Origin: Acidovorax sp. FJL06
GTDB lineage: Bacteria > Pseudomonadota > Gammaproteobacteria > Burkholderiales > Burkholderiaceae_C
DNA length: 64,000 nt
Assembly: GCF_003852545.1 (NCBI RefSeq)
Contig: NZ_QAJR01000017.1
Span: 81,412-145,411, forward strand
Direction of reading: 5' to 3'
Shown: one piece after another, positions 8,543-17,578 of the stretch
Layout: every line of letters starts with the position of its first letter
Numbering within the stretch: position 1 is the stretch's first letter
The notes under the pieces: model-generated
What the model was told of the DNA's origin: nothing
The model's input: only the letters and a program-made list of their open reading frames with translations
Databases searched by the model: none
Program-made: the position numbers and the translations under genes

Positions 8543-9876
8543 CAGTTCAGTTCCTCCTTGCGGATGCGCGTGATGGGCGCCAGCACGGTGGGCAGGGCCT
8601 GCATCTGGGCAATCACGGCATCCATGGTGCCTTCGCGCGTGTCGTGGGTCAGGATGATGAGGTCGGTCTGGGTGGAGCCCTCGCCACCCACTTCGTCGGC
8701 TTCGCGCTGCAGCACAGCGTCGATGCTCACACCCGCCTCGGCCAACAGGCCGGTCACCTTGGCCAGCACGCCGGCCTGGTCAGCCACGCGCAGGCGCAGG
8801 TAGTAGCTGGTGACCACTTCGCTCATGGGCAGCAGCGGCAGCGTGCCCATGGCATCCGCGAGCGTGTTGGCCTGGAAGGCCAGGTGCGGCACGCGGTGCT
8901 CAGGGTCGGCCGTGTGCAGGCGGGCGATATCCACCAGGTCGGCAATCACGGCGCTGGCGGTGGGCTCGCTGCCCGCGCCCTTGCCGTAGTACAGCGTGGT
9001 GCCCACGGCATCGCCCTGCACCACCACCGCGTTCATCGCGCCTTCAACATTGGCGATCAGGCGCTTGGACGGCACCAGGCTGGGGTGCACGCGCAGCTCG
9101 ATGCCTTTGTCGGCCCGCTTGGTGATGCCCAGGAGCTTGATGCGGTAGCCCAGTTGCTCGGCGTACTTGATGTCGGCGGCGGAGAGCTTGGTGATGCCCT
9201 CGACATAGGCCTTGTCGAACTGCACCGGGATGCCGAACGCGATCGCGCTCATCAGCGTGACCTTGTGGGCGGCGTCCACGCCTTCGATGTCGAAGGTGGG
9301 GTCGGCCTCGGCGTAGCCCAGGCGCTGGGCCTCTTTCAGCACCACGTCGAAGTCCAGGCCCTTGCTGCGCATCTCGGACAGGATGAAATTGGTGGTGCCG
9401 TTGATGATGCCGGCGATCCACTGGATGCGGTTGGCGGTGAGGCCTTCGCGCAGCGCCTTGATGATGGGGATGCCACCGGCCACGGCAGCCTCGAAGGCCA
9501 CCATCACGCCCTTGGCCGATGCGGCTGCAAAAATCTCGGTGCCATGCACGGCCAGCAGCGCCTTGTTGGCGGTGACCACATGCTTGCCGGCGGCAATGGC
9601 TTCGAGCACCAGCGCACGGGCAATGCCGTAGCCACCGATGAGTTCGATCACGATGTCAATGTCGGGGTTGGCAATGATAGCGCGGGCGTCACCCACGACC
9701 TGGATACCGTCGCCCACCACCGCCTTGGCGCGCTCCACGTCCAGGTCGGCCACCATGGTGATTTCGATGCCACGGCCGGCACGGCGGCTGATTTCGTCCT
9801 GGTTGCGTGCGAGCACGTTGAACACGCCGCTGCCGACGGTGCCGATGCCCAGAAGGCCTACTTGGATGGGTTTCAT
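8542..9876 (-). CDS. hom: Homoserine dehydrogenase
   Basis: 444 residues from the ATG at 9876 (MKPIQVGLLG); the open frame extends 22 codons further but homology begins here. The NAD(P) motif GLLGIGTVGSG is at 7-17; the family stretches VTANKALLA, GTTNFIL and EAQRLGYAEADPTFD follow; a C-terminal ACT domain (SYYLRLRVADQAGVLAKV on) spans about the last 85 residues. It reduces aspartate semialdehyde to homoserine, the branch to Thr, Met and Ile. The ACT domain suggests feedback by threonine (known in the family). Coupled to thrC by a 1-base overlap. Confidence 0.97.
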   Translation of the reverse strand: MKPIQVGLLGIGTVGSGVFNVLARNQDEISRRAGRGIEITMVADLDVERAKAVVGDGIQVVGDARAIIANPDIDIVIELIGGYGIARALVLEAIAAGKHVVTANKALLAVHGTEIFAAASAKGVMVAFEAAVAGGIPIIKALREGLTANRIQWIAGIINGTTNFILSEMRSKGLDFDVVLKEAQRLGYAEADPTFDIEGVDAAHKVTLMSAIAFGIPVQFDKAYVEGITKLSAADIKYAEQLGYRIKLLGITKRADKGIELRVHPSLVPSKRLIANVEGAMNAVVVQGDAVGTTLYYGKGAGSEPTASAVIADLVDIARLHTADPEHRVPHLAFQANTLADAMGTLPLLPMSEVVTSYYLRLRVADQAGVLAKVTGLLAEAGVSIDAVLQREADEVGGEGSTQTDLIILTHDTREGTMDAVIAQMQALPTVLAPITRIRKEELN

Positions 9877-9942
9877 AGCGATGGGAGGGGAGAAGTAACT
9901 AGGGTAAAAAGAAAGTGGAGTGCCATGCGGCGCGGCATGCAC

Positions 9943-10989
9943 TCACCGGGTGACGTAGGTCGGCAATTGCCAGGCGCCGCCGGCAAAGCCACGGCACATG
10001 CTGTCGCCGGACTCGCCGGTCCGCACAAAGCCCTGGCCATCGAACTGCCACTGGCGCACCCACCAGCAGTCGCCAATGCCACGCCCCTTCATGGCCGAAT
10101 GCACCGTGCCTGCAGCCGGATCGAAATCTCCGTCCACATCCTCCAGCACCTCGGGCTTGTACGGAGGCCGGTCGTTGGCGATCCACAGCAGGCTGCTGAA
10201 GTTGTAGGCGCCCATGCCGCAGGGCACGGACAGCAGCACCTTGCGCTCCGTCAGGCGATAGACCTGCACGTTGGCCGGGTTGAAGGGGTCGTCACCGTTG
10301 CACTGGCCGTCCACGCTGGCGCGGTCCAGCGCCGCAACCAAGGGCTTGGCCAGCGCAGCATCGCCCTTGCGCGCGGGCAGCGGGGCCACGGCCTTGACGA
10401 CCGGCGCCAGCACGGCCGGCAGCACCGCCGTTTCAGGCCGCGCGCCCCGGCGCACCAGCGCGCCCGGTGTACCGACGCGGCCCTGGGCCTCGTCCATCTT
10501 CAGCAGCACGGCACTGGCACCGGCGAGCGACAGCGTCCACTGGTCCTTGCCCGCCGACACGGTCGCCTCTTCGTTCTTGAGCAGCTCCTGCAGCAGGCGG
10601 GGCACCTGGCCCGCAGGCACACGCGGGGTATCGCCCTGGAGGCCCGGCAAAGAGAGTTTGCCAACCTTGAGATGCAGCGCGGCAGGGCTGGCCTTTTCAG
10701 TAGAGACCTGCAAGTCCACCCGCACCGGGGTGTCGGGCCCCGCTTCGCGGGTCAGGAGGATGGAGACGGGCTCGGAGTCGCCCCCCTCGGACTGGTAGCC
10801 CACGGCCCGGCAGGTGCGGGTGTTGTCGCACTGCAGCGCCCAGTCCTTGTGCTGGAAGCCGACAGGCTCCTTGTCCTTCGCCTCCTTGCCGGCGGCCTGC
10901 ACCAGCGAAGGCTTCACAGCGAAAGCCAACACGCACAACACACACGCCAGGAAGCCCCCGGCACGGTCAGTCAATGAAGGCATGCGCAT
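9943..10989 (-). CDS. DUF1176-domain secreted protein
   Basis: About 348 residues. The N-terminus has a hydrophobic segment (GGFLACVLCVLAFAV) ending near LVQAA, a likely Sec signal peptide. The remainder fits the DUF1176 family: an N-terminal half with Cys pair CDNTRTC, and a C-terminal half with ERKVLLSVPCGMGAYN, KGRGIGDCWW and GGAWQLPTYVTR. Cysteines suggest periplasmic disulfides. The function of the family is unknown. ATGs at 11010, 10989 and 10983 are possible; 10989/10983 give the most compact signal peptide. It lies between alaA and hom on the same strand. Confidence 0.8.
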   Translation of the reverse strand: MRMPSLTDRAGGFLACVLCVLAFAVKPSLVQAAGKEAKDKEPVGFQHKDWALQCDNTRTCRAVGYQSEGGDSEPVSILLTREAGPDTPVRVDLQVSTEKASPAALHLKVGKLSLPGLQGDTPRVPAGQVPRLLQELLKNEEATVSAGKDQWTLSLAGASAVLLKMDEAQGRVGTPGALVRRGARPETAVLPAVLAPVVKAVAPLPARKGDAALAKPLVAALDRASVDGQCNGDDPFNPANVQVYRLTERKVLLSVPCGMGAYNFSSLLWIANDRPPYKPEVLEDVDGDFDPAAGTVHSAMKGRGIGDCWWVRQWQFDGQGFVRTGESGDSMCRGFAGGAWQLPTYVTR

Positions 10990-11019
10990 GGAACCTGCGT
11001 CTCGCGGCAACAGGCCGGC

Positions 11020-12267
11020 TCAGGCCGCCGCCAAGGCGGCCGCAGGCTGCTGGCGCTTGCGGTACTGCTCCAGGAAGCGCGCCACGCGGCCGATGGCGTC
11101 GCGCAGGTCGTCCTCATGGGGCAGGAACACGATGCGGAAGTGGTCCGGCGACGCCCAGTTGAAGCCCGTGCCCTGCACCAGCATGACCTTGGTCTCCTGC
11201 AGCAGCTCCAGGAAGAACTGCTGGTCGTCCTTGATGGGGTAGACGGCCGGGTCCAGGCGCGGAAACATGTACAGCGCGGCCTGCGGCTTCACGCAGGTCA
11301 CGCCGGGGATAGCGGTGATCAGCTCATAGGCCAGGTCGCGCTGCTTGCGCAGGCGGCCGCCTTCGTTCACCAGCTCGTTGATGCTCTGGTAGCCGCCCAG
11401 CGCGGTCTGCACGGCCCACTGGCCGGGCACGTTGGCACACAGGCGCATGTTCGAGAGCATGTTCAAGCCCTCGATGTAGTCCCGGGCGGGCTTCTTGTCG
11501 CCCGACACCACCAGCCAGCCCGCGCGGTAGCCGCAGGAGCGGTAGCTCTTGGAGAGCGAATTGAAAGTGAGCGTGAGCACATCCTCGCTGAGCGAACCGA
11601 TGGCCGTGTGTTTTGCGCCGTCGTACAGCACCTTGTCATACACCTCATCGGCAAAGATCACCAGGCCATGCTCGCGTGCGATGGCGACAATGCCCCGGAG
11701 CAATTCGTCGGAGTACAGCGCGCCCGTGGGATTGTTGGGGTTGATGACCACGATGCCCTTGGTGTGGGGTGTGATCTTGGCGCGGATGTCGTCCAGGTCG
11801 GGCATCCAGCCATTGGCCTCGTCGCACAGGTAATGCACGGGCGTGCCGCCCGAGAGGCTGGCCGCCGCCGTCCACAGCGGGTAGTCGGGCGAGGGCAGCA
11901 GCAGCTCGTCGCCCGTGTCCAGCAGCGCATTCGTGGCCATCACGATGAGTTCACTGGCGCCATTGCCCAGGTAGATGTCGTCCAGCGCCACGCCCTTGAT
12001 GCCCTGCTTCTGGGTCTCGTGCATCACCGCCTTGCGCGCGGCGAAGATGCCCTTGCTGTCCGAGTAGCCCGCCGAGTTGGGCAGGTTGCGGATCATGTCG
12101 AGCTGGATCTCCTCGGGCGCATCGAAGCCGAACACGGCCAGGTTGCCGATGTTGAGCTTGATGATCTTGTGGCCGTCCTCCTCCATCTTCTTGGCCGCGT
12201 CCATGATGGGCCCCCGGATGTCGTAGCAGACGTTGGCGAGCTTGGCGGATTTCTGGACGGTTTTCAT
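11020..12267 (-). CDS. alaA: Alanine-forming PLP aminotransferase (AlaA/AlaT type)
   Basis: 415 residues, start MKTVQKSAKLANVCYDIRGP. It closely matches the E. coli AlaA pattern along its length (GFDAPEEI, DIYLGNGASELI, SPDYPLWTAA, INPNNPTGA, MRLCANVPGQ). The PLP lysine is Lys240 in SLSKSYR. It transaminates pyruvate with glutamate to alanine. It heads a minus-strand run with the DUF1176 gene, hom and thrC; an aminotransferase-hom-thrC order is usual in betaproteobacteria. The upstream open frame to 12420 is a shadow, since homology starts at 12267. Confidence 0.94.
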   Translation of the reverse strand: MKTVQKSAKLANVCYDIRGPIMDAAKKMEEDGHKIIKLNIGNLAVFGFDAPEEIQLDMIRNLPNSAGYSDSKGIFAARKAVMHETQKQGIKGVALDDIYLGNGASELIVMATNALLDTGDELLLPSPDYPLWTAAASLSGGTPVHYLCDEANGWMPDLDDIRAKITPHTKGIVVINPNNPTGALYSDELLRGIVAIAREHGLVIFADEVYDKVLYDGAKHTAIGSLSEDVLTLTFNSLSKSYRSCGYRAGWLVVSGDKKPARDYIEGLNMLSNMRLCANVPGQWAVQTALGGYQSINELVNEGGRLRKQRDLAYELITAIPGVTCVKPQAALYMFPRLDPAVYPIKDDQQFFLELLQETKVMLVQGTGFNWASPDHFRIVFLPHEDDLRDAIGRVARFLEQYRKRQQPAAALAAA

Positions 12268-12330
12268 GCGCTGACGGAGATGGAGTGGGGTCAGGTGGCA
12301 GCCCTGGCGACGGGCCCCCTTGGCGAAACC

Positions 12331-12336
12331 TATAAT
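12331..12336 (+). promoter_or_regulatory. Candidate -10 box TATAAT for the Mth938-like gene
   Basis: Perfect TATAAT in the 151-bp divergent region between alaA and the Mth938-like gene. No good -35 is seen at the right distance. A run of nine C (12355-12363) lies between it and the ATG at 12419. Confidence 0.4.
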
Positions 12337-12418
12337 TTGACCACAGAACAGGCGCCCCCCCCCGGGCGCGCCCCCATTGCAGCCGCCCTGCCGCCGGCCC
12401 AGCGCCACGCCCATCCCC

Positions 12419-12790
12419 ATGAAATTCCAACCCGACCGCTCGAACGCTCAAACCATCAGCGGCTACGGCCCCGGCTGGATTGGCGTTGACGCAGAGAAAA
12501 TCACCCACAGCGTCATCATTGGCTCCGGGGGGCTGCGCCAGGCGTGGCCCTGCGCGCGCTTCGAGGACCTGACCCCGGAGCATTTCGTGCAGCTGGCCGG
12601 CCTGGAAACCGAGCTGGTCATTTTTGGCAGCGGCACGCGCAACCGATTCCCGCCGCCGGCCTGGCTCGCTCCGCTCATCGCCCGCCGACTGGGCCTGGAA
12701 GCCATGGACACGCCCGCCGCCTGCCGCACCTACAACATCCTGGCCAGCGAAGGCCGGAACGTGGTTGCCGCATTGATTCTGGAAACCTGA
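12419..12790 (+). CDS. Mth938-like domain (DUF498) protein
   Basis: 123 residues from the ATG at 12419. It has the family pattern: N-terminal FQPDRSNAQTISGYGPGWIGV, HSVIIGSG, LVIFGSGTRNRFP and the C-terminal MDTPAACRTYNILASEGR. Small alpha/beta proteins of this family occur from archaea to human (NDUFAF3, a complex I assembly factor); in bacteria the function is unknown. Divergent from alaA. The 204 bases that follow hold the bcp promoter candidate only. Confidence 0.85.
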   Translation: MKFQPDRSNAQTISGYGPGWIGVDAEKITHSVIIGSGGLRQAWPCARFEDLTPEHFVQLAGLETELVIFGSGTRNRFPPPAWLAPLIARRLGLEAMDTPAACRTYNILASEGRNVVAALILET

Positions 12791-12874
12791 GCGGCAACGC
12801 AAGCCGCCGCACCGGCACCTATGCAAAGCCGTGCCAACGTGCCCCGGCCCCAAGCGAGACACACTGTCTTACAT

Positions 12875-12903
12875 TTGGCCGGGAACCGATTTCAGGGTAA
12901 AAT
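12875..12903 (+). promoter_or_regulatory. Candidate sigma-70-type promoter for bcp
   Basis: TTGGCC (12875-12880), 17-base spacer, TAAAAT (12898-12903). It is placed 91 bases upstream of the bcp start. Confidence 0.45.
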
Positions 12904-12994
12904 TACGGGTTGCGGTCGGGGGCACCACCAAGAGCAATAACACACCCCATTCCCCCGGCTTACCAACGACTACATCCTGAGAGATTGAAGTGAT

Positions 12995-13480
12995 ATGGCG
13001 ATCGTTGTCAACAAACCCCTCCCTGAATTTGAAGCCAACGCGACCGGTGGAATCAAGGTCTCCAACACCTCCCACCTTGGCCAGATTCTGGTTCTGTACT
13101 TCTATCCCAAGGACAACACGCCTGGCTGCACCACGGAGGCCATGCAGTTTCGCGACAAGTACAAGGATTTCGTGAAGGCTGGCGCCGCCGTGTTCGGCGT
13201 GTCGCGCGACAACATGAAGTCGCACGACGATTTCAAGGAAAAGCTGGAACTGCCTTTCGAGCTGATCGCCGACACGGAAGAGAAGATGTGCCACATGTTC
13301 GGCGTGGTCAAGAACAAGATCATGTACGGCAAGAAGGTCAAGGGCATCGAGCGCAGCACCTTCCTGATCGGCCCCGACGGCATCCTGGTGCAGGAATGGC
13401 GCGGCCTCAAGGTGCCCGGCCATGTGGACGAAGTCCTCAAGACCGTCAAATCCATCAAGGCCCTGAAAAAGGCCGCCTGA
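12995..13480 (+). CDS. bcp: Peroxiredoxin of the Bcp/PrxQ family
   Basis: 161-residue thioredoxin-fold peroxidase that reduces hydroperoxides using thiols. Peroxidatic Cys45 is in YPKDNTPGCTTEA. The resolving cysteine that E. coli Bcp has five residues later is Met50 here; the only other Cys is Cys99 in EEKMCHMFG. It may therefore be a 1-Cys enzyme or use an outside thiol (inference). Single gene with its own promoter candidate; a strong hairpin at 13616 ends the transcript. Confidence 0.93.
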   Translation: MAIVVNKPLPEFEANATGGIKVSNTSHLGQILVLYFYPKDNTPGCTTEAMQFRDKYKDFVKAGAAVFGVSRDNMKSHDDFKEKLELPFELIADTEEKMCHMFGVVKNKIMYGKKVKGIERSTFLIGPDGILVQEWRGLKVPGHVDEVLKTVKSIKALKKAA

Positions 13481-13615
13481 TCCTCCACCGCCTTCGTGCC
13501 CGGATCAACCCCCTGGAGCATCGACGCGACACCCCATCGGTTTTGCCCCGGCAGGACATCCAGAGTAGGCATAATGGATTGATGCCCCTGGTTATCGCGA
13601 CGTTTGCTCCACCCC

Positions 13616-13647
13616 AAAAAGCCGCCTTGGCCTCCAGGCGGCTTTTT
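13616..13647 (+). terminator. Rho-independent terminator after bcp
   Basis: AAAAAGCCGCC (13616-13626) pairs perfectly with GGCGGCTTTTT (13637-13647), ten-base loop, with the T-run included in the right arm. It could work in both directions. Confidence 0.85.
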
Positions 13648-13694
13648 GCTTTCTGACCCGTCTTTCTTCATTTACCGACCGAGGCCCCGCCACC

Positions 13695-15449
13695 ATGCCC
13701 CTGCCCCCCGCACCCAGCCGGCGCGCTGCACTCCTCGCGCCCGAAGCCTTTGAAGTCACGGCCCGTCCACGGGTATCCCAATCCTCCGCCAACGAACCTG
13801 TCGCTGCGCCAGAACGCACCGCACCGGCAGCCCGCACCCGACGCAAAGTAGACAGCACCGCACCAGCGGCACCCATCGCCCTGGTGGGCACCCCCCTGAT
13901 CCAGGTCGAAACCCAGGCCCGCGCCCCCGACCCCGCAGCCACCCCCATCGCCCGTGCCACCAGCACCCGCAAGGCGCGCACCACCAGCACCGCCCCAACA
14001 ACCCCCAGCACTGCGGCACCCGCCCCGGCCCCGCGCGGCAGAAAGGCCGCCCCCCAGGGCCCGACCAAGCTGTTCGTGCTGGACACCAATGTGCTGCTGC
14101 ACGACCCGACCAGCCTGTTCCGCTTTGAGGAACACGACATCTTCCTGCCCATGATCGTGCTGGAGGAACTGGACGGCCACAAGAAAGGCATGACCGAAGT
14201 CGCGCGCAACGGCCGCCAGGCCAGCCGCACACTCGATGCGCTGGCCGCCGCCCAGGGCGCCGACATGGCCAAGGGCCTCAAGCTCGACACCACGGGCCAG
14301 CGCGCCGCCGGTGGACACCTGTTCTTCCAGACGGTGCCGCTCGACTACCACCTGCCCACCAGCCTGCCCCAGGGCAAGGCCGACAACCAGATCCTGGGCG
14401 TGGTGGAGGCCTTGCGCAAGCTGCACGCACCGCGCGACGTGGTTCTGGTGTCCAAGGACATCAACATGCGCGTCAAGGCGCGTGCCCTGGGCCTGCAGGC
14501 CGAGGACTACCAGAACGACAAGACCCTGGAAGACGGAGACCTGCTGTACGCCGGCGTGCTGGCCCTGCCGCCCGACTTCTGGGCCAAAAGCGGCAAGAAC
14601 GTGGAGAGCTGGCAGAGCGGCGCCCACACCTACTACCGCATCGGCGGGCCCATCGTGCCGCAGCTGATGATCAACCAGTTTGTGTACTTCGAGGCGCCCG
14701 GCGAGCCCAGCCTGTTTGCGCGCGTGAGCGAGATCCGCGAAAAGACGGCCGTGCTGCAGACCCTCAAGGACTACGGCTCGACCAAGCACGCCGTGTGGGG
14801 CGTGACCACGCGCAACCGCGAGCAGAACTACGCCATGAACCTGCTCATGGACCCTGAGATCGACTTCGTGACGCTCACGGGCACCGCCGGCACCGGCAAA
14901 ACCTTGCTGGCCCTGGCCGCAGGCCTGACCCAGGTGCTGGACGACCGCCGCTACACCGAGATCATCATGACCCGCGCCACCGTGAGCGTGGGCGAGGACA
15001 TCGGCTTCCTGCCCGGCACCGAGGAAGAAAAGATGGGCCCCTGGATGGGCGCGCTGGACGACAACCTGGAGTTTTTGGCCAAGGGCGACGGCGGCAACGC
15101 GGGCGAATGGGGCCGCGCCGCCACTAACGAGCTGATCAGGAGCCGCATCAAGATCAAGAGCATGAACTTCATGCGCGGGCGCACCTTCCTCAACAAGTAC
15201 GTGATCATCGACGAGGCGCAGAACCTCACGCCCAAGCAGATGAAGACGCTGATCACCCGTGCCGGCCCCGGCACCAAGATCATCTGCATGGGCAACCTGG
15301 CGCAGATCGACACGCCCTACCTCACCGAAGGCTCCTCGGGCCTGACCTACGCCGTGGACCGCTTCAAGGGCTGGCCGCACAGCGGACACATCACGCTGGC
15401 GCGCGGCGAGCGCTCGCGCCTGGCGGATTTCGCGAGCGAGGTGCTCTGA
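13695..15449 (+). CDS. PhoH family protein with PIN domain (PhoH2 type)
   Basis: 584 residues. An Ala/Pro/Thr-rich disordered stretch fills residues 1-120. A PIN ribonuclease domain starts at LFVLDTNVLLHDP (about 125-137) with further acidic residues to about 270. A PhoH ATPase domain follows, with Walker A GTAGTGKT near 396 and Walker B VIIDEAQN near 503. PhoH2 proteins act as RNA helicase-RNases. The low-complexity N-terminus makes the true start uncertain; the ATG at 13695 is the first after the terminator. The next gene begins one base after its stop. Confidence 0.93.
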   Translation: MPLPPAPSRRAALLAPEAFEVTARPRVSQSSANEPVAAPERTAPAARTRRKVDSTAPAAPIALVGTPLIQVETQARAPDPAATPIARATSTRKARTTSTAPTTPSTAAPAPAPRGRKAAPQGPTKLFVLDTNVLLHDPTSLFRFEEHDIFLPMIVLEELDGHKKGMTEVARNGRQASRTLDALAAAQGADMAKGLKLDTTGQRAAGGHLFFQTVPLDYHLPTSLPQGKADNQILGVVEALRKLHAPRDVVLVSKDINMRVKARALGLQAEDYQNDKTLEDGDLLYAGVLALPPDFWAKSGKNVESWQSGAHTYYRIGGPIVPQLMINQFVYFEAPGEPSLFARVSEIREKTAVLQTLKDYGSTKHAVWGVTTRNREQNYAMNLLMDPEIDFVTLTGTAGTGKTLLALAAGLTQVLDDRRYTEIIMTRATVSVGEDIGFLPGTEEEKMGPWMGALDDNLEFLAKGDGGNAGEWGRAATNELIRSRIKIKSMNFMRGRTFLNKYVIIDEAQNLTPKQMKTLITRAGPGTKIICMGNLAQIDTPYLTEGSSGLTYAVDRFKGWPHSGHITLARGERSRLADFASEVL

Positions 15450-15450
15450 G

Positions 15451-15840
15451 TTGGCGGCAGGCTGGGTCACGGCACTGAAGCTGGTGCCCTGGGGCGATGT
15501 CATCGAGGCCACACCCCAGATCCTGCAAGCGGCCAAGAAGCTGCTGGGCACCGCGCGCAAAGGCAACGCAGAGACCACCGCACTCGGCGCCACGGAAGGC
15601 GCAGAGGGCGAGGCCGCACCCCCTGTGGGCGTGCAGCTGCAGCATCTGCGCAGCCGGGTCGCGCAGCTGGAGCAGGAACAGCAGGCATCGGCCCAGCTCA
15701 TCCAGTCACTGGCCGAACAGAATGCCCAGGTGGTGCAGGCCGTGGAGGCACTGCGCCAACACAATCGGCGGCTCACCCAGGCGGTCGCAGTGCTGGCCGC
15801 ATTGTGCGCTGGCCTGCTGGTGTGGGCGCTGCGGCCGTAA
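15451..15840 (+). CDS. Small tail-anchored coiled-coil protein, unknown function
   Basis: 129 residues from a TTG codon one base after the phoH stop; an alternative start is not obvious. Residues about 60-108 form a heptad-like coiled coil (VAQLEQEQQASAQLIQSLAE), ended by a hydrophobic span VAVLAALCAGLLVWAL at the extreme C-terminus, i.e. a tail anchor. The N-terminal part is amphipathic. I recognise no family. Position suggests co-expression with PhoH. Confidence 0.7.
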   Translation: MAAGWVTALKLVPWGDVIEATPQILQAAKKLLGTARKGNAETTALGATEGAEGEAAPPVGVQLQHLRSRVAQLEQEQQASAQLIQSLAEQNAQVVQAVEALRQHNRRLTQAVAVLAALCAGLLVWALRP

Positions 15841-15915
15841 AGGGCAGAAGAACGCCCCACTGGCGCCGGGTACCGCGTGGACACCGGCCGAGCCTGCAAC
15901 GCAGGCACTCTTAAT

Positions 15916-15961
15916 TTGATAGCCGCTAGCGCTTTCCCATCAAGCGCTAGCAGCTATTTTT
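15916..15961. repeat. Dispersed palindromic repeat, copy 2 (complete), also a likely bidirectional terminator
   Basis: Left arm ATAGCCGCTAGCGCTT (15919-15934) pairs with AAGCGCTAGCAGCTAT (15942-15957) with one mismatch; the loop is TCCCATC. A T-run follows on the plus strand (15957-15963). It sits exactly between the convergent phoH-side gene and dnaB, whose stop codon lies at its edge. Confidence 0.85.
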
Positions 15962-17386
15962 TTAAAAGTCGTCGCCCCCGCCCATGGCCAGGTTCTCAAA
16001 GCGCGTCTGGTTCTTCTGGAAGAACAGCTTCACGGTGCCGGTGGGGCCATTGCGCTGCTTGCCAATGATGACCTCGGCCACGTTGGGCTCCTTGGAGTCC
16101 TTGTTGTAGTAGTCATCGCGGTAGATGAACATGATGATGTCCGCGTCCTGCTCGATGGCGCCCGATTCGCGCAGGTCGGACATCATGGGGCGCTTGTCGG
16201 TGCGCTGCTCCACTGATCGGTTGAGCTGCGACAGCGCGATCACCGGGCACTGCAGCTCCTTGGCCAGCATCTTGAGGCCCCGGGAGATTTCGCCCAGTTC
16301 GGTCGCACGGTTGTCCGCGCTCGCCGCCGAACCCGAGCCACTCATGAGCTGCAGGTAGTCCACCACGATCAGGCCCAGCTTGCCGCACTGGCGCGCCAGC
16401 CGGCGCGCGTTGGCGCGCAGCTCGCCCGGGGACAGGCCGGGGGTTTCATCAATGTGCAGCGAGACGGTACGCAGCCGTTCGATGGCCTCGGTCAGACGCG
16501 GCCACTCATCGTCGGTGAGCTTGCCGGTGCGCAGGTTGCCCTGGTTCACCCGCCCGATGGAGCCCACGATACGCACCGCCAGCTGGGCCGCGCCCATTTC
16601 CATCGAGAAGATGGCGACCGGCAGGCCTTCATTGAGCGCCACATGCTCGGCGATGTTCACCGCGAACGAGGTCTTGCCCATGGACGGGCGGGCCGCCAGC
16701 ACGATCATGTCGCCCGCCTGCAGCCCCGAGGTCATGCGGTCCAGGTCGGCAAAACCGGTGGGCACACCCGTCACATCGGCCGGGTTGTCGGCCATCTCCT
16801 GCACCTTGTCGAGCAGGTCGATCACCAGGTTGTCGAGCGACTGGAAGCCCTGCTTGTTGCGCGAACCCTCTTCGCCGATGGCGAAGATCTTGGCCTCGGC
16901 CTCATCCAGGATGCGCTCCACCGTCTTGCCCTGCGGGTTGAAGGCATTGGTGGAGATCTCGTCGCTGGCGGTGACCAGCTTGCGCAAGATGCCCCGCTCG
17001 CGCACGATCTCTGCGTAGCGGCGGATGTTGGTGGCGCTCGGAACATACTGCGCCAGGCTGTTCAGGTAGGTGAGCCCCCCCGTCTCCTGGGCCTTGCCCT
17101 GGTTCTTCAACTGCTCGAACACCGTGATCACGTCGGCAGGCTTGCTGGCATTGATCAGCGCGCCGATGGCCGCATAGATGGCCTGGTGTTCGTAGCGGTA
17201 GAAATCGCCTTCCTTGAGCAGGTCCCCGACCCGGTCCCAGGCGTTGTTGTCCAACAGCAGGCCGCCCAGCACGCTGGACTCGGCTTCGATGGAGTGCGGC
17301 GGCGTGCGCAGCTTGGCGATTTCCCGGTCCTCGCCAGCGGATGGCAGCGAGCCCTGTTCGTCGAGCGGAGGGAAAACAGCGGACAT
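15962..17386 (-). CDS. dnaB: Replicative DNA helicase DnaB
   Basis: 474 residues, the usual length. The N-terminal DnaB domain is at about 25-130, and the RecA-like C-terminal domain has Walker A ARPSMGKTSF (about 230-240), Walker B VVDYLQLM, ALSQLNRSVEQR and the arginine-finger region SGAIEQDADIIMFIYR. It is the hexameric helicase of the replication fork. It lies downstream of the rpsF-priB-rpsR-rplI operon on the same strand, separated by that operon's terminator. No intein. Confidence 0.98.
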   Translation of the reverse strand: MSAVFPPLDEQGSLPSAGEDREIAKLRTPPHSIEAESSVLGGLLLDNNAWDRVGDLLKEGDFYRYEHQAIYAAIGALINASKPADVITVFEQLKNQGKAQETGGLTYLNSLAQYVPSATNIRRYAEIVRERGILRKLVTASDEISTNAFNPQGKTVERILDEAEAKIFAIGEEGSRNKQGFQSLDNLVIDLLDKVQEMADNPADVTGVPTGFADLDRMTSGLQAGDMIVLAARPSMGKTSFAVNIAEHVALNEGLPVAIFSMEMGAAQLAVRIVGSIGRVNQGNLRTGKLTDDEWPRLTEAIERLRTVSLHIDETPGLSPGELRANARRLARQCGKLGLIVVDYLQLMSGSGSAASADNRATELGEISRGLKMLAKELQCPVIALSQLNRSVEQRTDKRPMMSDLRESGAIEQDADIIMFIYRDDYYNKDSKEPNVAEVIIGKQRNGPTGTVKLFFQKNQTRFENLAMGGGDDF

Positions 17387-17518
17387 GGATTTCTCCGGGA
17401 CAGGTCTGAAAATCGGCCACCCCGTGGCCCCAGGGGGGGGCCGCCAGGATGGATAAGCCTTGGGGCAATCTGTGGATTACCGGTGGGCAACCCTGTACAA
17501 ATGGCCGGCTCGAAAACA

Positions 17519-17544
17519 CGAAAGCCGCCCGAAGGCGGCTTTCG
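17519..17544 (-). terminator. Rho-independent terminator of the rpsF-rplI operon
   Basis: CGAAAGCCGCC (17519-17529) and GGCGGCTTTCG (17534-17544) pair perfectly with a CGAA tetraloop (TTCG on the minus strand). On the minus strand it is followed by TGTTTTCG, 34 bases after the rplI stop. Confidence 0.8.
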
Positions 17545-17578
17545 CAGCGAGTCGCGCAGATTATCTACGCGCTGGCGA

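Noticed and set aside
12355-12363. Run of nine C before the Mth938-like gene as a phase-variation switch
   Set aside because: It is in the untranslated leader of a housekeeping-type gene and such runs are expected at this GC content.
17471-17479. TGTGGATTA upstream of dnaB as a DnaA box
   Set aside because: One mismatch to the consensus and no cluster of boxes; not enough for an origin or operator.
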